A stretch of 64,000 nt of DNA from the IMG/VR virus record IMGVR_UViG_3300033146_003395, positions 1 through 64,000 of that record; one strand, given 5' to 3'. Position numbers and translations under genes: made by a program. This document shows, in pieces, positions 8,061 to 15,886 of the stretch; the stretch's first letter is position 1, and each line of letters starts with the position of its first letter. A model generated the notes under the pieces. The model was not told the DNA's origin and searched no databases. It was given only the letters and a program-made list of their open reading frames with translations. The DNA is from a virus.

Positions 8061-8465
8061 ATGTTAGAAGGATTTTTTAGTGTACCAACACTAGCAGAAG
8101 CAGAAGCTATCCGTGCTACTGGAACAGTTTTACATGCTAATGGAATAATTTTATGGGCAACTATAAAACTATTTATATTAATTTATTTATTCATTGGTAT
8201 TTTATTTTTTATTGGATATGTTATATATTATTTTAGAGATGCTTGGAAAGTGTCTTACGGTTCTAAAACTTCTTCAAATAAAAAAGAAGATTTTGAAAGA
8301 GCATTAGTTAATAATTTTAATGATTTTTGGCTAGGCTTTTTTATGCACATATTATTATGGCCAATGGCATTATGGTTTTGGGCTGGTGAAATAAAACTTT
8401 CTGGAGTATTTGGATATATAGCAGATAGATACGATAGAAGCAAAAACCCAGAACGATATATCTAA
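8061..8465 (+). CDS. Membrane protein of unknown function, C-terminal P-E-R-Y-I
   Basis: 134 aa with one long hydrophobic stretch (about residues 30-56, L-F-I-L-I-Y-L-F-I-G-I-L) and a second aromatic one (about 92-110, F-F-M-H-I-L-L-W-P-M-A-L-W-F-W). It ends S-K-N-P-E-R-Y-I, a variant of the common C-terminal motif. AAGGAGACCGA is a strong ribosome-binding site. It may be an inner-membrane protein of the early phase; function unknown. Confidence 0.65.
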   Translation: MLEGFFSVPTLAEAEAIRATGTVLHANGIILWATIKLFILIYLFIGILFFIGYVIYYFRDAWKVSYGSKTSSNKKEDFERALVNNFNDFWLGFFMHILLWPMALWFWAGEIKLSGVFGYIADRYDRSKNPERYI

Positions 8466-8467
8466 TA

Positions 8468-9148
8468 TTAAACTATGATAGCTTTATAACCATTAAATTT
8501 TAGATTAGGACCTTTGGAGACATTTAATGGTTTATTATAACTAACTCTTAATTGTTCATAAGGTAAATTATTTTCTTTACAAATAGTTTTAAAATTACCA
8601 TTACAAGTAAATAATAAATTATTTTCAGCATCATAAATTTCTATAATTTTAGCTGATGGATTATTAGAGCCTGATTGTTTCAATATTTGTTCTTCGGTTT
8701 TTGGAAATTTTTTATTAAAATTAGGATGATTTTCACCTTTATTCCAGACGTTTTTATTGTCTTTCATATAGTGATTATCTCTAATCCTTTGTTTAGTTTC
8801 TTCATTAAACATAGGATTATTAATTTTCATCCTTTGAGATAAATTTAATTTATCCTTATCCGACTTATAATATGAAGCAGGATAAGTATTATAACCATTG
8901 GTTATAGAATCAAAAAGTTCCATCCAGTAATTTTCAGATTCATTTAATAAATGTTTCTGAACATTTGACACCAATATAGTAGGGATAAAATCTTCACTAC
9001 CATATTTACGTATAGCCGAATAGAATTTACTCTCTACTCCGGTTTTGGCACTATGTTTATGTTCCGACCATCTTTTACTAATAGTTCTAGTAGTCTGTCC
9101 AATATAACATTTTCCAGTAGTTTGTGATGTAAATTTATATATTATCAT
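8468..9148 (-). CDS. GIY-YIG homing endonuclease (Seg/I-TevI-like)
   Basis: 226 aa beginning M-I-I-Y-K-F-T-S-Q-T-T-G-K-C-Y-I-G-Q-T, a clear GIY-YIG core, with R-W-S-E-H and the E-x4-W acid position in N-E-S-E-N-Y-W. A middle stretch N-N-P-M-F ... N-P-N-F-N-K-K resembles NUMOD3 DNA-binding segments. It is inserted between a small-gene operon and primase, on the opposite strand. A late promoter lies only 5 bases before its ATG, so its mRNA would be almost leaderless. Confidence 0.9.
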   Translation of the reverse strand: MIIYKFTSQTTGKCYIGQTTRTISKRWSEHKHSAKTGVESKFYSAIRKYGSEDFIPTILVSNVQKHLLNESENYWMELFDSITNGYNTYPASYYKSDKDKLNLSQRMKINNPMFNEETKQRIRDNHYMKDNKNVWNKGENHPNFNKKFPKTEEQILKQSGSNNPSAKIIEIYDAENNLLFTCNGNFKTICKENNLPYEQLRVSYNKPLNVSKGPNLKFNGYKAIIV

Positions 9149-9152
9149 AAAT

Positions 9153-9160
9153 TATTTATA
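9153..9160 (-). promoter_or_regulatory. T4-type late promoter abutting a start codon
   Basis: Minus-strand TATAAATA-ATTT-ATG; drives the GIY-YIG gene ending at 8468. Same geometry as 2605-2612. Confidence 0.65.
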
Positions 9161-9196
9161 ATATTAATATTAAATTAATATTAAATTAATATTTTT
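9161..9196. repeat. Tandem AT repeat (about 3 x 11 bp)
   Basis: TTAATATTAAA repeats about three times between the divergent endonuclease and primase genes. It is AT-only and itself palindromic (AATATT). Could be an easily melted site or a protein-binding array; no function is shown. Confidence 0.5.
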
Positions 9197-9200
9197 ATAG

Positions 9201-9206
9201 TATAAT
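9201..9206 (+). promoter_or_regulatory. -10 box before primase
   Basis: TATAAT 18 bases before the primase ATG at 9224, preceded by AT-rich repeats; AAGGGATAGA serves as ribosome-binding site. Confidence 0.45.
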
Positions 9207-9223
9207 AAAGTATAAGGGATAGA

Positions 9224-10264
9224 ATGAATTTAAGTCAACTTTCAAAAAAATATTTTAAACTTGCTGTTGGTACTATAAAGAGAGAAGGTACTAATAGATT
9301 AACTTGCGATTGTCCTCTATGTGGAGATACAAAAGCCAGATTAAGTATTACAGCCGTACAAGATGAAGATGGTGTTTGTGGATGTTTTAATGCTGGATGC
9401 GAATTAAGTGACCAACAATTACCACTAATGAAAGCATTAGACTTATTAGCACCAAATTTAGTACCACAATATAAACGTGAAAAATTTAAAGATATTATCC
9501 AAGATTTAAAAGACAAAGATAAACCTTCTTTAAATGATATTCTTAGTGGTGTTAAGAAAAAATCAGAGCCTATTCCAGAACCAGAAGAACCTGTTACTGT
9601 AACGCCCGTTACTGTACCCAAAGTAAAGAAAGAATTAATAGTTCCTGAAATTTTCAAGGAAACTTTAGTAACTTTTAATGAGTCACCAGAAGCAGTCGCT
9701 TATATGAAATCTCGTGGTATAGAGCCAGAAGAAGATTGGCTATTCTCTTATAATAAATTTGTTAATTTTTTCGAGAAACCATATTTTGTAGAGAACTATT
9801 TCTTTATTCCATTATGGCAGAATAATAAACTTAGTGGGTTTTATACTCGTAGTATTACAGAAAAAAGATTCAGTACAATTATTTTTCCTAAGAGAGAAAA
9901 ATATTATGCAGTGAAAGACTTAGATTATGACAAGCCTTGCTATATTTTTGAAGGAATTATTGATGGAATTAGTTCTGGTCTTCAGAATTTTGCGGCAATG
10001 TTGTCGGCGGATTTACCTGATGAGTTCTTAGAAGAATTGAAAGAGCCTATCTTCTGTTTCGATAATGATGAGACAGGCGTTCATAAAGCCTTAAAATATA
10101 ATAAAATGGGCCACAAAACATTTGTATGGCCTGATGTTCCATTTAAAGATATGAATGAAATCTTACAAAAAGGAGGCAAGAAGGAAGAGAATAAGTTGAT
10201 GATTACTGAGAATATTTTCAGTGGGATTCCTGGGCAGATTAGATTAAATTTAAGCAAGGCTTAG
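9224..10264 (+). CDS. 61: DNA primase (T4 gp61-like)
   Basis: 346 aa; T4 gp61 is 342. The N-terminal zinc ribbon is C-D-C-P-L-C-G-D (about residues 28-35) and C-G-C-F-N-A-G-C (about 51-58). The Toprim core has E-G-I-I-D-G (about 242) and F-D-N-D-E-T-G (about 279). A Pro/Glu-rich linker near residue 120 separates the domains. It makes RNA primers for lagging-strand synthesis with the gp41 helicase. Confidence 0.92.
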   Translation: MNLSQLSKKYFKLAVGTIKREGTNRLTCDCPLCGDTKARLSITAVQDEDGVCGCFNAGCELSDQQLPLMKALDLLAPNLVPQYKREKFKDIIQDLKDKDKPSLNDILSGVKKKSEPIPEPEEPVTVTPVTVPKVKKELIVPEIFKETLVTFNESPEAVAYMKSRGIEPEEDWLFSYNKFVNFFEKPYFVENYFFIPLWQNNKLSGFYTRSITEKRFSTIIFPKREKYYAVKDLDYDKPCYIFEGIIDGISSGLQNFAAMLSADLPDEFLEELKEPIFCFDNDETGVHKALKYNKMGHKTFVWPDVPFKDMNEILQKGGKKEENKLMITENIFSGIPGQIRLNLSKA

Positions 10265-10297
10265 GCAAGGCTTAAGACAGATTTAATAATAAGATGT

Positions 10298-10303
10298 TAT
10301 AAT
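10298..10303 (+). promoter_or_regulatory. -10 box before the 10332 operon
   Basis: TGT-TATAAT (extended -10) with CTTAAG 25-30 bases upstream, a divergent member of the early-type promoter family. The operon 10332-12480 follows after GAAGGAAAACAA. Confidence 0.5.
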
Positions 10304-10331
10304 AGAATATAAAATAAATGAAGGAAAACAA

Positions 10332-10793
10332 ATGTTTTTAGAAAGTGGCGATAAAGTAGTTAACACGGATAGTGTTACAAATATAGTGATAGAAGGTAAC
10401 AAGGTAATTTTTAACCTTGATTATGGTGTGAGTTTACAGGAGAATATTGATAAAATAATCCCTGATTATGTTTATATGATTATCAAAAATGATGAAGAGT
10501 TAGCTGATATGAAAGCTCAAATTGATACACTAGGGTGGTTAACATCAACGTTTGGAAACTATGATAGAAATAACAATTACAGAGCGAACAACAGAATTGT
10601 TAATCCATCTGCAATTAGTTTCATTAAATATGAAGGTAGAAAAAATAGAATTATCTTTAACCTAAGAAATTCGATTTCATTCAACCGCGAAGTATATAAA
10701 AAGACTTCAGATTTTGTATATTTTGATCATGTAGAAACATCAGATTTTGAAAATGAATGTACAAGAATTTCAGCAATACTAGGAGCTAAATAA
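10332..10793 (+). CDS. Unknown protein with two repeated halves
   Basis: 153 aa. Two similar segments are visible: N-K-V-I-F-N-L-D-Y-G-V-S-L (about residue 21) and N-R-I-I-F-N-L-R-N-S-I-S-F (about 113), each followed by a Y-V/F-V-Y stretch. This suggests an internal duplication of a small beta-rich domain. Its stop overlaps the next ATG (TAATG). First gene of an operon ending in the Cas4-like nuclease. No named family. Confidence 0.6.
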   Translation: MFLESGDKVVNTDSVTNIVIEGNKVIFNLDYGVSLQENIDKIIPDYVYMIIKNDEELADMKAQIDTLGWLTSTFGNYDRNNNYRANNRIVNPSAISFIKYEGRKNRIIFNLRNSISFNREVYKKTSDFVYFDHVETSDFENECTRISAILGAK

Positions 10794-11266
10794 TGGAAGA
10801 TTTAGATTTAGATAATTTACTAGAAGAAATTGGTGAGACTCAAGAAGTTACATTAGATTCTCCAGCAAAAGTTGAACTTGAACTTGAACCTGAACCTGAA
10901 CCTGAAGTTGAAGATTCTGGTGTAATGGCAGCAAGTCCTAGAATGTTACAAGCTATTGGCGAACCTGACCCAGATGAAGTACAATACTCTGATGAATTCG
11001 TGGATATTATGCATGAGACTAAAGAGTACATGGAAAAAGCATTTGAGATTGAAGCAGAAATTAGAGCTTATAAATCACAATTACAAGACCTTAAAAGTGA
11101 AGCAAAAGAAATTGGTGTACCAGTTACAGCAGTGAATAAAGCTATCAAAGAAATTGTAAAAGAGATTAAAGAGACTTCTGATGAAGCACATAATATTGAA
11201 CAAATGAAAAGATTCATTACAGAAGATGAAAATCTTTATTCGGAAGTTTCTGCACAAGCACTATAG
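10793..11266 (+). CDS. Acidic, coiled-coil protein of unknown function
   Basis: 157 aa. The N-terminus is acidic with a run of E-L/E-P dipeptides (about residues 26-40). The C-terminal half is charged and helical (E-A-E-I-R-A-Y-K-S-Q-L-Q-D-L-K-S-E), probably a coiled coil. Overlaps the preceding gene by one base and precedes a zinc-finger protein. Function unknown. Confidence 0.6.
   Translation: MEDLDLDNLLEEIGETQEVTLDSPAKVELELEPEPEPEVEDSGVMAASPRMLQAIGEPDPDEVQYSDEFVDIMHETKEYMEKAFEIEAEIRAYKSQLQDLKSEAKEIGVPVTAVNKAIKEIVKEIKETSDEAHNIEQMKRFITEDENLYSEVSAQAL
10871..10912 (+). repeat. Hexamer repeat inside a gene
   Basis: Seven near-identical 6-base units (GTTGAA, CTTGAA x2, CCTGAA x3, GTTGAA) encode the V-E/L-E/P-E run. 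In-frame length variation by slippage is likely. Confidence 0.7.
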
Positions 11267-11275
11267 GGAGAAGAT

Positions 11276-11695
11276 ATGAAGGATTTAGTAATTGATGAGA
11301 GTTTAATCTTATCTGAAGGAACTATAGATGGTAAAAGAGTTATATCATTTAATAATATAGCCAAGCAGTGTAAACAATGTTCGGCTATTAAAAATAAAAG
11401 AGCATTTTATAAACATTATCAATTTCCAGATGGATTACATGCTATCTGCGGAACTTGTTTAAAAGAAAATACTTTAGAGAAAAAACTCGAGAAACTTCGT
11501 AAAGAAGTATTACAAACTATTGATAAAATTAGACCTGGTGTCAATGAGACACTATCTAAGATTAGAAAAGTTGCAGAACATTATAATAATATTGATGTTC
11601 TAATTAAGCTTAAAAAAGAAGTAGAGTCAATCTACTTCAAACAAACAGTTAATGATGAGATGTTAGATAACATCATTGATAAAGGAAATATATGA
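11276..11695 (+). CDS. Small zinc-finger protein of unknown function
   Basis: 139 aa with C-K-Q-C (about residues 32-35) and C-G-T-C (about 58-61), spaced as a four-cysteine zinc site, then a long charged helix. The motif K-N-K-R-A-F-Y-K-H-Y-Q-F-P-D-G-L-H resembles the small zinc domains of phage recombination endonucleases, but the catalytic part is missing. The end overlaps the next gene by 4 bases (ATGA). Confidence 0.55.
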   Translation: MKDLVIDESLILSEGTIDGKRVISFNNIAKQCKQCSAIKNKRAFYKHYQFPDGLHAICGTCLKENTLEKKLEKLRKEVLQTIDKIRPGVNETLSKIRKVAEHYNNIDVLIKLKKEVESIYFKQTVNDEMLDNIIDKGNI

Positions 11696-12480
11696 AATAC
11701 GCTCCATATTCAGCATCGCGTTTAGGGTGCTTTAAACAATGTCCAAGAAAGTTTAAGTACCAGTACATAGACAAACTACCGTACGAATTTAAACCATCTA
11801 TTGCTTTAACAAAAGGGAATATTGTTCATAGCTTCTTAGAAAATCATGAACTAGATTTACCTGGTAAAATTGCAGCACTTAAAAAAGAAAAACAGGTTAT
11901 GAATTCACCGTTCTACACTAAAGAATTAGTTAAAGAATGTTTAGGGATTTATAATACTTATATTCAGTCTAAGTTAGGCCAAGATAATTTTAACAATTTA
12001 ACACTCGGAAATGAGATGCAAATTGCGTTAGATAAGAAACTTCAACCGTGTGGATACTTATCAGAAGATGTATTATTCAGAGGTTATATTGACCGCATTT
12101 CTGTAGACCAGAAAACTGATATTGTAACTATCTTAGATTACAAAACAGGTAAACTAAAAAATGAAGGTCCTTACAAACAACCATTTGACCAGCCATTATA
12201 TTATGCCTCTTGGTACTTTGAAAAATTTCCAGTTGATACTATTATTCTACAGTTCGATTTTGTAGAACATAATCATGAGCCAATGCAAAAAGTTTTAACA
12301 AGAGAGAACTTAATAAAATATAAAAAATTCTTGTTGACTAATATTATGACCGCTGAAAAATGTACTGATTTCGTAAAAAATGAAGGTCCACTTTGCGATT
12401 ATTGTGACTTCCAAGAAATCTGCATGAAAGATAACGATGTGCATACAATAGATATTTCCGAAGATGACATTCCTTTCTGA
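11692..12480 (+). CDS. Cas4/RecB-like PD-(D/E)xK nuclease with Fe-S cysteines
   Basis: 262 aa. It has N-terminal C-F-K-Q-C-P-R-K-F-K-Y (about residue 13) and C-terminal C-D-Y-C-D-F-Q-E-I-C (about 236-245), the cysteine arrangement of Cas4/AddB-type Fe-S nucleases. The active site includes G-Y-I-D-R-I (about 132) and L-D-Y-K-T-G-K (about 148). Cas4-like genes are known from T4-like Campylobacter phages and other T4-like phages. In a phage it is more likely a recombination/end-processing exonuclease than a CRISPR component; no array is present here. Confidence 0.85.
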   Translation: MKYAPYSASRLGCFKQCPRKFKYQYIDKLPYEFKPSIALTKGNIVHSFLENHELDLPGKIAALKKEKQVMNSPFYTKELVKECLGIYNTYIQSKLGQDNFNNLTLGNEMQIALDKKLQPCGYLSEDVLFRGYIDRISVDQKTDIVTILDYKTGKLKNEGPYKQPFDQPLYYASWYFEKFPVDTIILQFDFVEHNHEPMQKVLTRENLIKYKKFLLTNIMTAEKCTDFVKNEGPLCDYCDFQEICMKDNDVHTIDISEDDIPF

Positions 12481-12519
12481 TTATTAAACTAATCTTAAGG
12501 AATTAAACTAACTCCAATA

Positions 12520-12561
12520 GCTTATCACGGATTAATGTTAAATATGTTATAATATAATATA
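12520..12561 (+). promoter_or_regulatory. Phage early-type promoter, family copy 3
   Basis: AATGTTAAATATGT-TATAAT (12548-12553) then ATAATATAGA. It starts the operon at 12586. The TTTAAGC part is degenerate here. Confidence 0.7.
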
Positions 12562-12585
12562 GAGACTATTTAAGAAGGATAAGTC

Positions 12586-12858
12586 ATGAAAACTGAAACT
12601 ACAACAATCTCCCTAGAGATTAACAGAGAAGCAATTAAAGAATTAACATTCGATTTTAGTGAATTACCAGAGTCATTAGATATTATATTTAATGAGTATA
12701 ATAAAATTATCGTAACAAATGTACCTAACGAAGTTGAGTATGAACTGTCAAAATTAATTTTTAACAGAGCTCATATCGAAGAATTGTTAGAAGATAATAT
12801 TGCTCTTGTAATCCAGGTAACAAATCATATCCCATATCATGTACCGAAAGGTCTATAA
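12586..12858 (+). CDS. Small acidic protein of unknown function
   Basis: 90 aa after AGAAGGATAAGTC. Stop and next start overlap by one base (TAATG). Beta-strand-rich N-terminus (E-T-T-T-I-S-L-E-I), acidic centre. No recognised family and no P-E-Y-F-V ending. Confidence 0.6.
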   Translation: MKTETTTISLEINREAIKELTFDFSELPESLDIIFNEYNKIIVTNVPNEVEYELSKLIFNRAHIEELLEDNIALVIQVTNHIPYHVPKGL

Positions 12859-13133
12859 TGAAAGATTTACAAGGTACTGCGATTTTACTTAATGAACATA
12901 AAAAAATAACTGCAACTATTAACAAAGATTTACTTGGTGAAGCTTCTATACATGTTGAATTTATTAATTTAAAAGACCGCAATGAACATACAGAAATATT
13001 AGATTATGTTTTAGATAACTTCCCGGAAATTTTTATTAGTCATGCTTACAATGGATTTTCGGGCAATTCATTTGAATATAAAACTAGATGCGCTTGTAAA
13101 TTAGACGAGACGACATCAGATAAAGTTTCTTAG
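12858..13133 (+). CDS. Small protein of unknown function
   Basis: 91 aa, coupled to its neighbours by one-base overlaps on both sides. Contains E-I-L-D-Y-V-L-D-N-F-P-E-I-F-I in the middle, which resembles the common C-terminal motif followed by an extra 30 residues. No other domain visible. Confidence 0.55.
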   Translation: MKDLQGTAILLNEHKKITATINKDLLGEASIHVEFINLKDRNEHTEILDYVLDNFPEIFISHAYNGFSGNSFEYKTRCACKLDETTSDKVS

Positions 13134-13642
13134 TGAAATGGCTTTATAAAAAATTAGCTAATGGTATTGTAGATTTAATTGACTCAAGTATTGAAGCTAA
13201 AGTTAATCATATCATCAAGCACCGTTTTGCTATCCTCACTAAAGAAGAAAAAATCGCTTTTACCCACTCATTAAATAGTGATAGTAAAGCATTCTTTAAA
13301 TTCATTGATGAAATAAATGTTACTGAATTAGAACCTAAATTTGCATTTCGTTCAAATATTGATACTTATGAATATAGCGATGTAAAACTGGAAGGTAATT
13401 CAGCATTTAAAGATTTACAAAATGTATGTAATAATTTCAGAGATGACTTAGAATTTGATGAAGCCGGTATTAAATATTGTGTAAGTTTAGATATTGCTGT
13501 ACGTGGTGAATATTTAGGTAAAAGAGTTTATAAGTCATTTGATATTATTAAAAATGGTAAATATTCAATCCAAAATATGGACAAATATACTAAAAAATTC
13601 GCATTTCAGATGGATGAAATATGCCCAGAACGATTAATATAA
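13133..13642 (+). CDS. Unknown protein, C-terminal P-E-R-L-I
   Basis: 169 aa from a GTG that overlaps the preceding TAG (TAGTG). Ends M-D-E-I-C-P-E-R-L-I, a variant of the shared ending. Its stop codon forms part of a TATAAATA late promoter for the next operon. Function unknown. Confidence 0.6.
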   Translation: MKWLYKKLANGIVDLIDSSIEAKVNHIIKHRFAILTKEEKIAFTHSLNSDSKAFFKFIDEINVTELEPKFAFRSNIDTYEYSDVKLEGNSAFKDLQNVCNNFRDDLEFDEAGIKYCVSLDIAVRGEYLGKRVYKSFDIIKNGKYSIQNMDKYTKKFAFQMDEICPERLI

Positions 13643-13645
13643 ATA
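13638..13645 (+). promoter_or_regulatory. T4-type late promoter
   Basis: TATAAATA overlapping the stop of the gene ending at 13642 and 16 bases before the ATG at 13661. It would put 13661-14741, including a candidate internal head protein, under late control. Confidence 0.6.
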
Positions 13646-13660
13646 AAGAAAAGGATTATC

Positions 13661-13864
13661 ATGGAATTTAAGCAAGTATTTATCTCTGAAGGTTTAACTT
13701 ATCTATTTAAAAAAGGTAACTATTACTTTACTACTAATTCATCAAAAGCATCAGAATTTATTAAAGATGGCGGAGAAGAAATTGGTAGAAAAGAATGGAA
13801 TGAAGCTAAATCAGATTATAAAGCAATGCACGGAAATGTAAAAGATTTCTCAACTGAGTTATAA
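13661..13864 (+). CDS. Small protein of unknown function
   Basis: 67 aa after AAAAGGATTATC; first gene behind a late promoter. Likely co-transcribed with the three following genes, each 1-2 bases apart or overlapping. No known family. Confidence 0.55.
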   Translation: MEFKQVFISEGLTYLFKKGNYYFTTNSSKASEFIKDGGEEIGRKEWNEAKSDYKAMHGNVKDFSTEL

Positions 13865-13865
13865 T

Positions 13866-14105
13866 ATGTTTAAAGAATTTTTCAAACCAAAGAAAATTAC
13901 AGAAGATGTAATAGAAAAAGTTACTGTTACTGAAGCTGAGGATAATATTCAGAAGATACGTGATGCTGGACTTAAAATTAAAACAGTAATTCCAACTCGT
14001 TTCGGAAATGAAGTTGTATTTTTTAAAGAACGTGATGCTGAAGAAGCACAAAAATTAATTAAAGATTCACAAATTGATGGCAAGTCAATTTTTATAGGAA
14101 AATAA
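13866..14105 (+). CDS. Small protein of unknown function
   Basis: 79 aa, starting one base after the previous stop. It has an alpha/beta pattern (A-E-D-N-I-Q-K-I-R-D-A-G-L-K-I-K-T-V) typical of small ferredoxin-like folds. Probable late gene. No specific match. Confidence 0.55.
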   Translation: MFKEFFKPKKITEDVIEKVTVTEAEDNIQKIRDAGLKIKTVIPTRFGNEVVFFKERDAEEAQKLIKDSQIDGKSIFIGK

Positions 14106-14106
14106 T

Positions 14107-14340
14107 ATGGTTTTCAAAAATGAATTTATAAAAGGAAGTAATTATTTCGATTACTTAACTAGAGATTATATGGCAATTGCTAAGGTTAAAAAATCTGGTC
14201 AAGGCCATTTGACTCTTACTTTTAAGGGTGACAAGGGTGCTAAAAATGCTTATGCTCAAATTAGTAAAGAAATTGAACATGATGAATATACAGTAACAAT
14301 AAATAATAATATAGTAGAAATTTTAAAAGGGAAAATATAA
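14107..14340 (+). CDS. Small protein of unknown function
   Basis: 77 aa, basic, beta-rich (L-T-L-T-F-K-G-D-K-G), overlapping the next ATG by one base. Probable late gene in the 13661-14741 group. Confidence 0.55.
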   Translation: MVFKNEFIKGSNYFDYLTRDYMAIAKVKKSGQGHLTLTFKGDKGAKNAYAQISKEIEHDEYTVTINNNIVEILKGKI

Positions 14341-14741
14341 TGTACGGTAAATTATTCGAAAGTGAACTAACAAGAGCACTTAAAAAATCAGAACAAAAGA
14401 AAAAAGTAGATGATGTAGATAGAAAAGAAGGGGATGAAGAGAAAATTGATAAAGACCTTAAAGCTAAAGAATTAGCTAAAACAGCTGAGCCTAATTCTCC
14501 TAAGAAAACAGCTCCTACAGAAATAGAACTTATGGCTATGGAACTTGGTGCTGATGCTGAACTTGCAAATGCTGAAAATGATACCGGTGAAAAAACCACT
14601 AAAGATCAACCTGCAGAAGGTCAACCTAAAGATGCTGGCGAAGAAGAATGTGAAGACGACGATGAGGAATGCGAAAAAAAGAAAAAAGATGCTGCAACTA
14701 ATGAAGCATATAAAAATATCTTCAGAAGTGCACTAAAATAA
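14340..14741 (+). CDS. Candidate internal head/prohead core protein
   Basis: 133 aa, highly charged, Glu/Lys/Asp/Ala-rich, with an acidic patch (E-C-E-D-D-D-E-E-C-E). Its start M-Y-G-K-L-F-E-S-E-L carries L-F-E-S, the motif also found at the N-termini of the scaffold and gp68-like proteins; in T4 the gp21 protease cuts after L-x-E. With a late promoter upstream and gp4/gp2 genes adjacent, it may be packaged in the prohead. T4 gp67 is similarly acidic but smaller. Confidence 0.55.
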   Translation: MYGKLFESELTRALKKSEQKKKVDDVDRKEGDEEKIDKDLKAKELAKTAEPNSPKKTAPTEIELMAMELGADAELANAENDTGEKTTKDQPAEGQPKDAGEEECEDDDEECEKKKKDAATNEAYKNIFRSALK

Positions 14742-14747
14742 ATTATT

Positions 14748-14775
14748 AGAGTTAGGTTATTTAATACCTAGCTCT
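14748..14775. terminator. Hairpin between convergent operons
   Basis: AGAGTTAGGT pairs with ACCTAGCTCT (10 bp with one G-U in the plus transcript), loop TATTTAAT. It lies between the plus gene ending at 14741 and the gp4-like gene, overlapping its stop. There is no long U tract, so termination is plausible rather than certain. Confidence 0.45.
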
Positions 14776-15224
14776 TTAGCTCCCATAACTCTCCAAATTA
14801 AGCCGTGTTCTGTACAGAATTTTTCGGCCATTTCCCACTTAGCTAAATTAATAGGGTCATTCCATTGACTTTGTGGTTTAATTTCAATTAACCATTTAGT
14901 ATCATCAGTAAATTTTATTAAAAAATCTGGGAAATATCTGTGTGGTTGTCCATCTGTAGGCTTTATATATTGTATTGCAAATGGCTCACATGTCCAATAT
15001 TCTACCTTAGGATTCTGGTCACACCACTTCATTAATTTAAGTTCCCAACCTGAACGATATTCTGGAATAGGTCCCTTATTCATATAATCATTTTGAGGTA
15101 GTTTATATTTATCCTCATTAATAGGTTGATAGTAACCTCTCCTGAATTTAGACCTTCCACCATTTTCATTTGTATCTTTTCTCTTACGTTTCTGAGAAAA
15201 TCTTTTAGCTCTTGAAACCGACAT
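14757..15224 (-). CDS. 4: Head completion protein (T4 gp4-like, TnsA-type nuclease fold)
   Basis: 155 aa; T4 gp4 is about 150. A basic N-terminus is followed by R-S-G-W-E-L-K-L-M-K-W-C-D-Q-N-P, H-R-Y-F-P-D-F-L-I-K-F and W-L-I-E-I-K-P-Q. These are the E ... D ... E-x-K residues of the restriction-enzyme-like core seen in gp4/TnsA. It completes DNA-filled heads before tail joining. It directly follows the gp2-like gene, the same order as in T4. Confidence 0.85.
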   Translation of the reverse strand: MSVSRAKRFSQKRKRKDTNENGGRSKFRRGYYQPINEDKYKLPQNDYMNKGPIPEYRSGWELKLMKWCDQNPKVEYWTCEPFAIQYIKPTDGQPHRYFPDFLIKFTDDTKWLIEIKPQSQWNDPINLAKWEMAEKFCTEHGLIWRVMGAKELGIK

Positions 15225-15724
15225 TATTCACTCCAATCAGAAAAATCTAAGCTAGCTGCTCTTAAAAATATCTCCGATGGCATTTGAACTACTTTAGGTG
15301 ATACACGACGTATTGCGTATCTTCTGAAAATGGGCGATTTCTCAAATTTCTTAATTAATGGTTTAACATCTTTATAATCAAGCTTGCCGCCTTTTTTCTC
15401 AAGCATTTCAGTAATTAATGAGGCTAATAATACTCTTTGATTTTCTGGCATCCAGTGAATGTTGAGCCCCACAAAGTGACGAGTATTGTCTTGAGCAAGA
15501 CCAAGTGAAATTACTAATGGTTTTTTATCAAATCTTTTATTCTTATCTATAGCATTATACTCAAATGTTATCATACTTCCAGGTAAGAAGTTCTTAGCTT
15601 GCTTCTTACCTGTATATTTCCTGCGGAACGTTTTCACTATTTCTCTCTTGGTAGATTTAATTGTTTTTTTAGTGTCTTTTATAAAATTTTTCGCTCGTTT
15701 AATTGCTTTATCTAAGATACCCAT
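15224..15724 (-). CDS. 2: Probable DNA end protector gp2-like protein
   Basis: 166 aa. The N-terminus is very basic and helical. L-P-G-S-M-I-T-F-E-Y-N-A and R-F-D-K-K-P-L-V-I-S-L resemble the F-x-Y-x-x-K ... D-x-x-P-L-V core of T4-type gp2 and related phage proteins, then G-L-N-I-H-W-M-P. The gp2-gp4 order is that of T4. T4 gp2 is longer (about 270 aa), so the name rests partly on position. gp2 caps DNA ends in the capsid against RecBCD. Confidence 0.55.
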   Translation of the reverse strand: MGILDKAIKRAKNFIKDTKKTIKSTKREIVKTFRRKYTGKKQAKNFLPGSMITFEYNAIDKNKRFDKKPLVISLGLAQDNTRHFVGLNIHWMPENQRVLLASLITEMLEKKGGKLDYKDVKPLIKKFEKSPIFRRYAIRRVSPKVVQMPSEIFLRAASLDFSDWSE

Positions 15725-15787
15725 TATTTTCCTTTATAATTAATAACCAAATTATGATTACTTATTGTTTTATATACTTTGATGAAC

Positions 15788-15877
15788 TTAAATTAAATTT
15801 TTTAATTCTGTATTTTCTAATAGATATTTATTAATTAATCTATTATAAATTTTATTAAAAATTTTATTATAATTCAT
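15788..15877 (-). CDS. Tiny basic peptide of unknown function
   Basis: 29 aa: M-N-Y-N-K-I-F-N-K-I-Y-N-R-L-I-N, then K-Y-L-L-E-N. It has a good AGGAGATATAA ribosome-binding site and lies between two late genes. Amphipathic basic helix pattern. Could be a real late peptide or chance. Confidence 0.4.
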   Translation of the reverse strand: MNYNKIFNKIYNRLINKYLLENTELKNLI

Positions 15878-15886
15878 TTATATCTC

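Noticed and set aside
9161-9196. Replication origin iterons before primase
   Set aside because: Only about three AT-only units without a recognisable initiator site; left as a simple repeat.
14261-14599. Minus-strand Ser-rich open frame opposite the candidate internal head protein
   Set aside because: Composition is the mirror of an acidic coding gene; no start signal.
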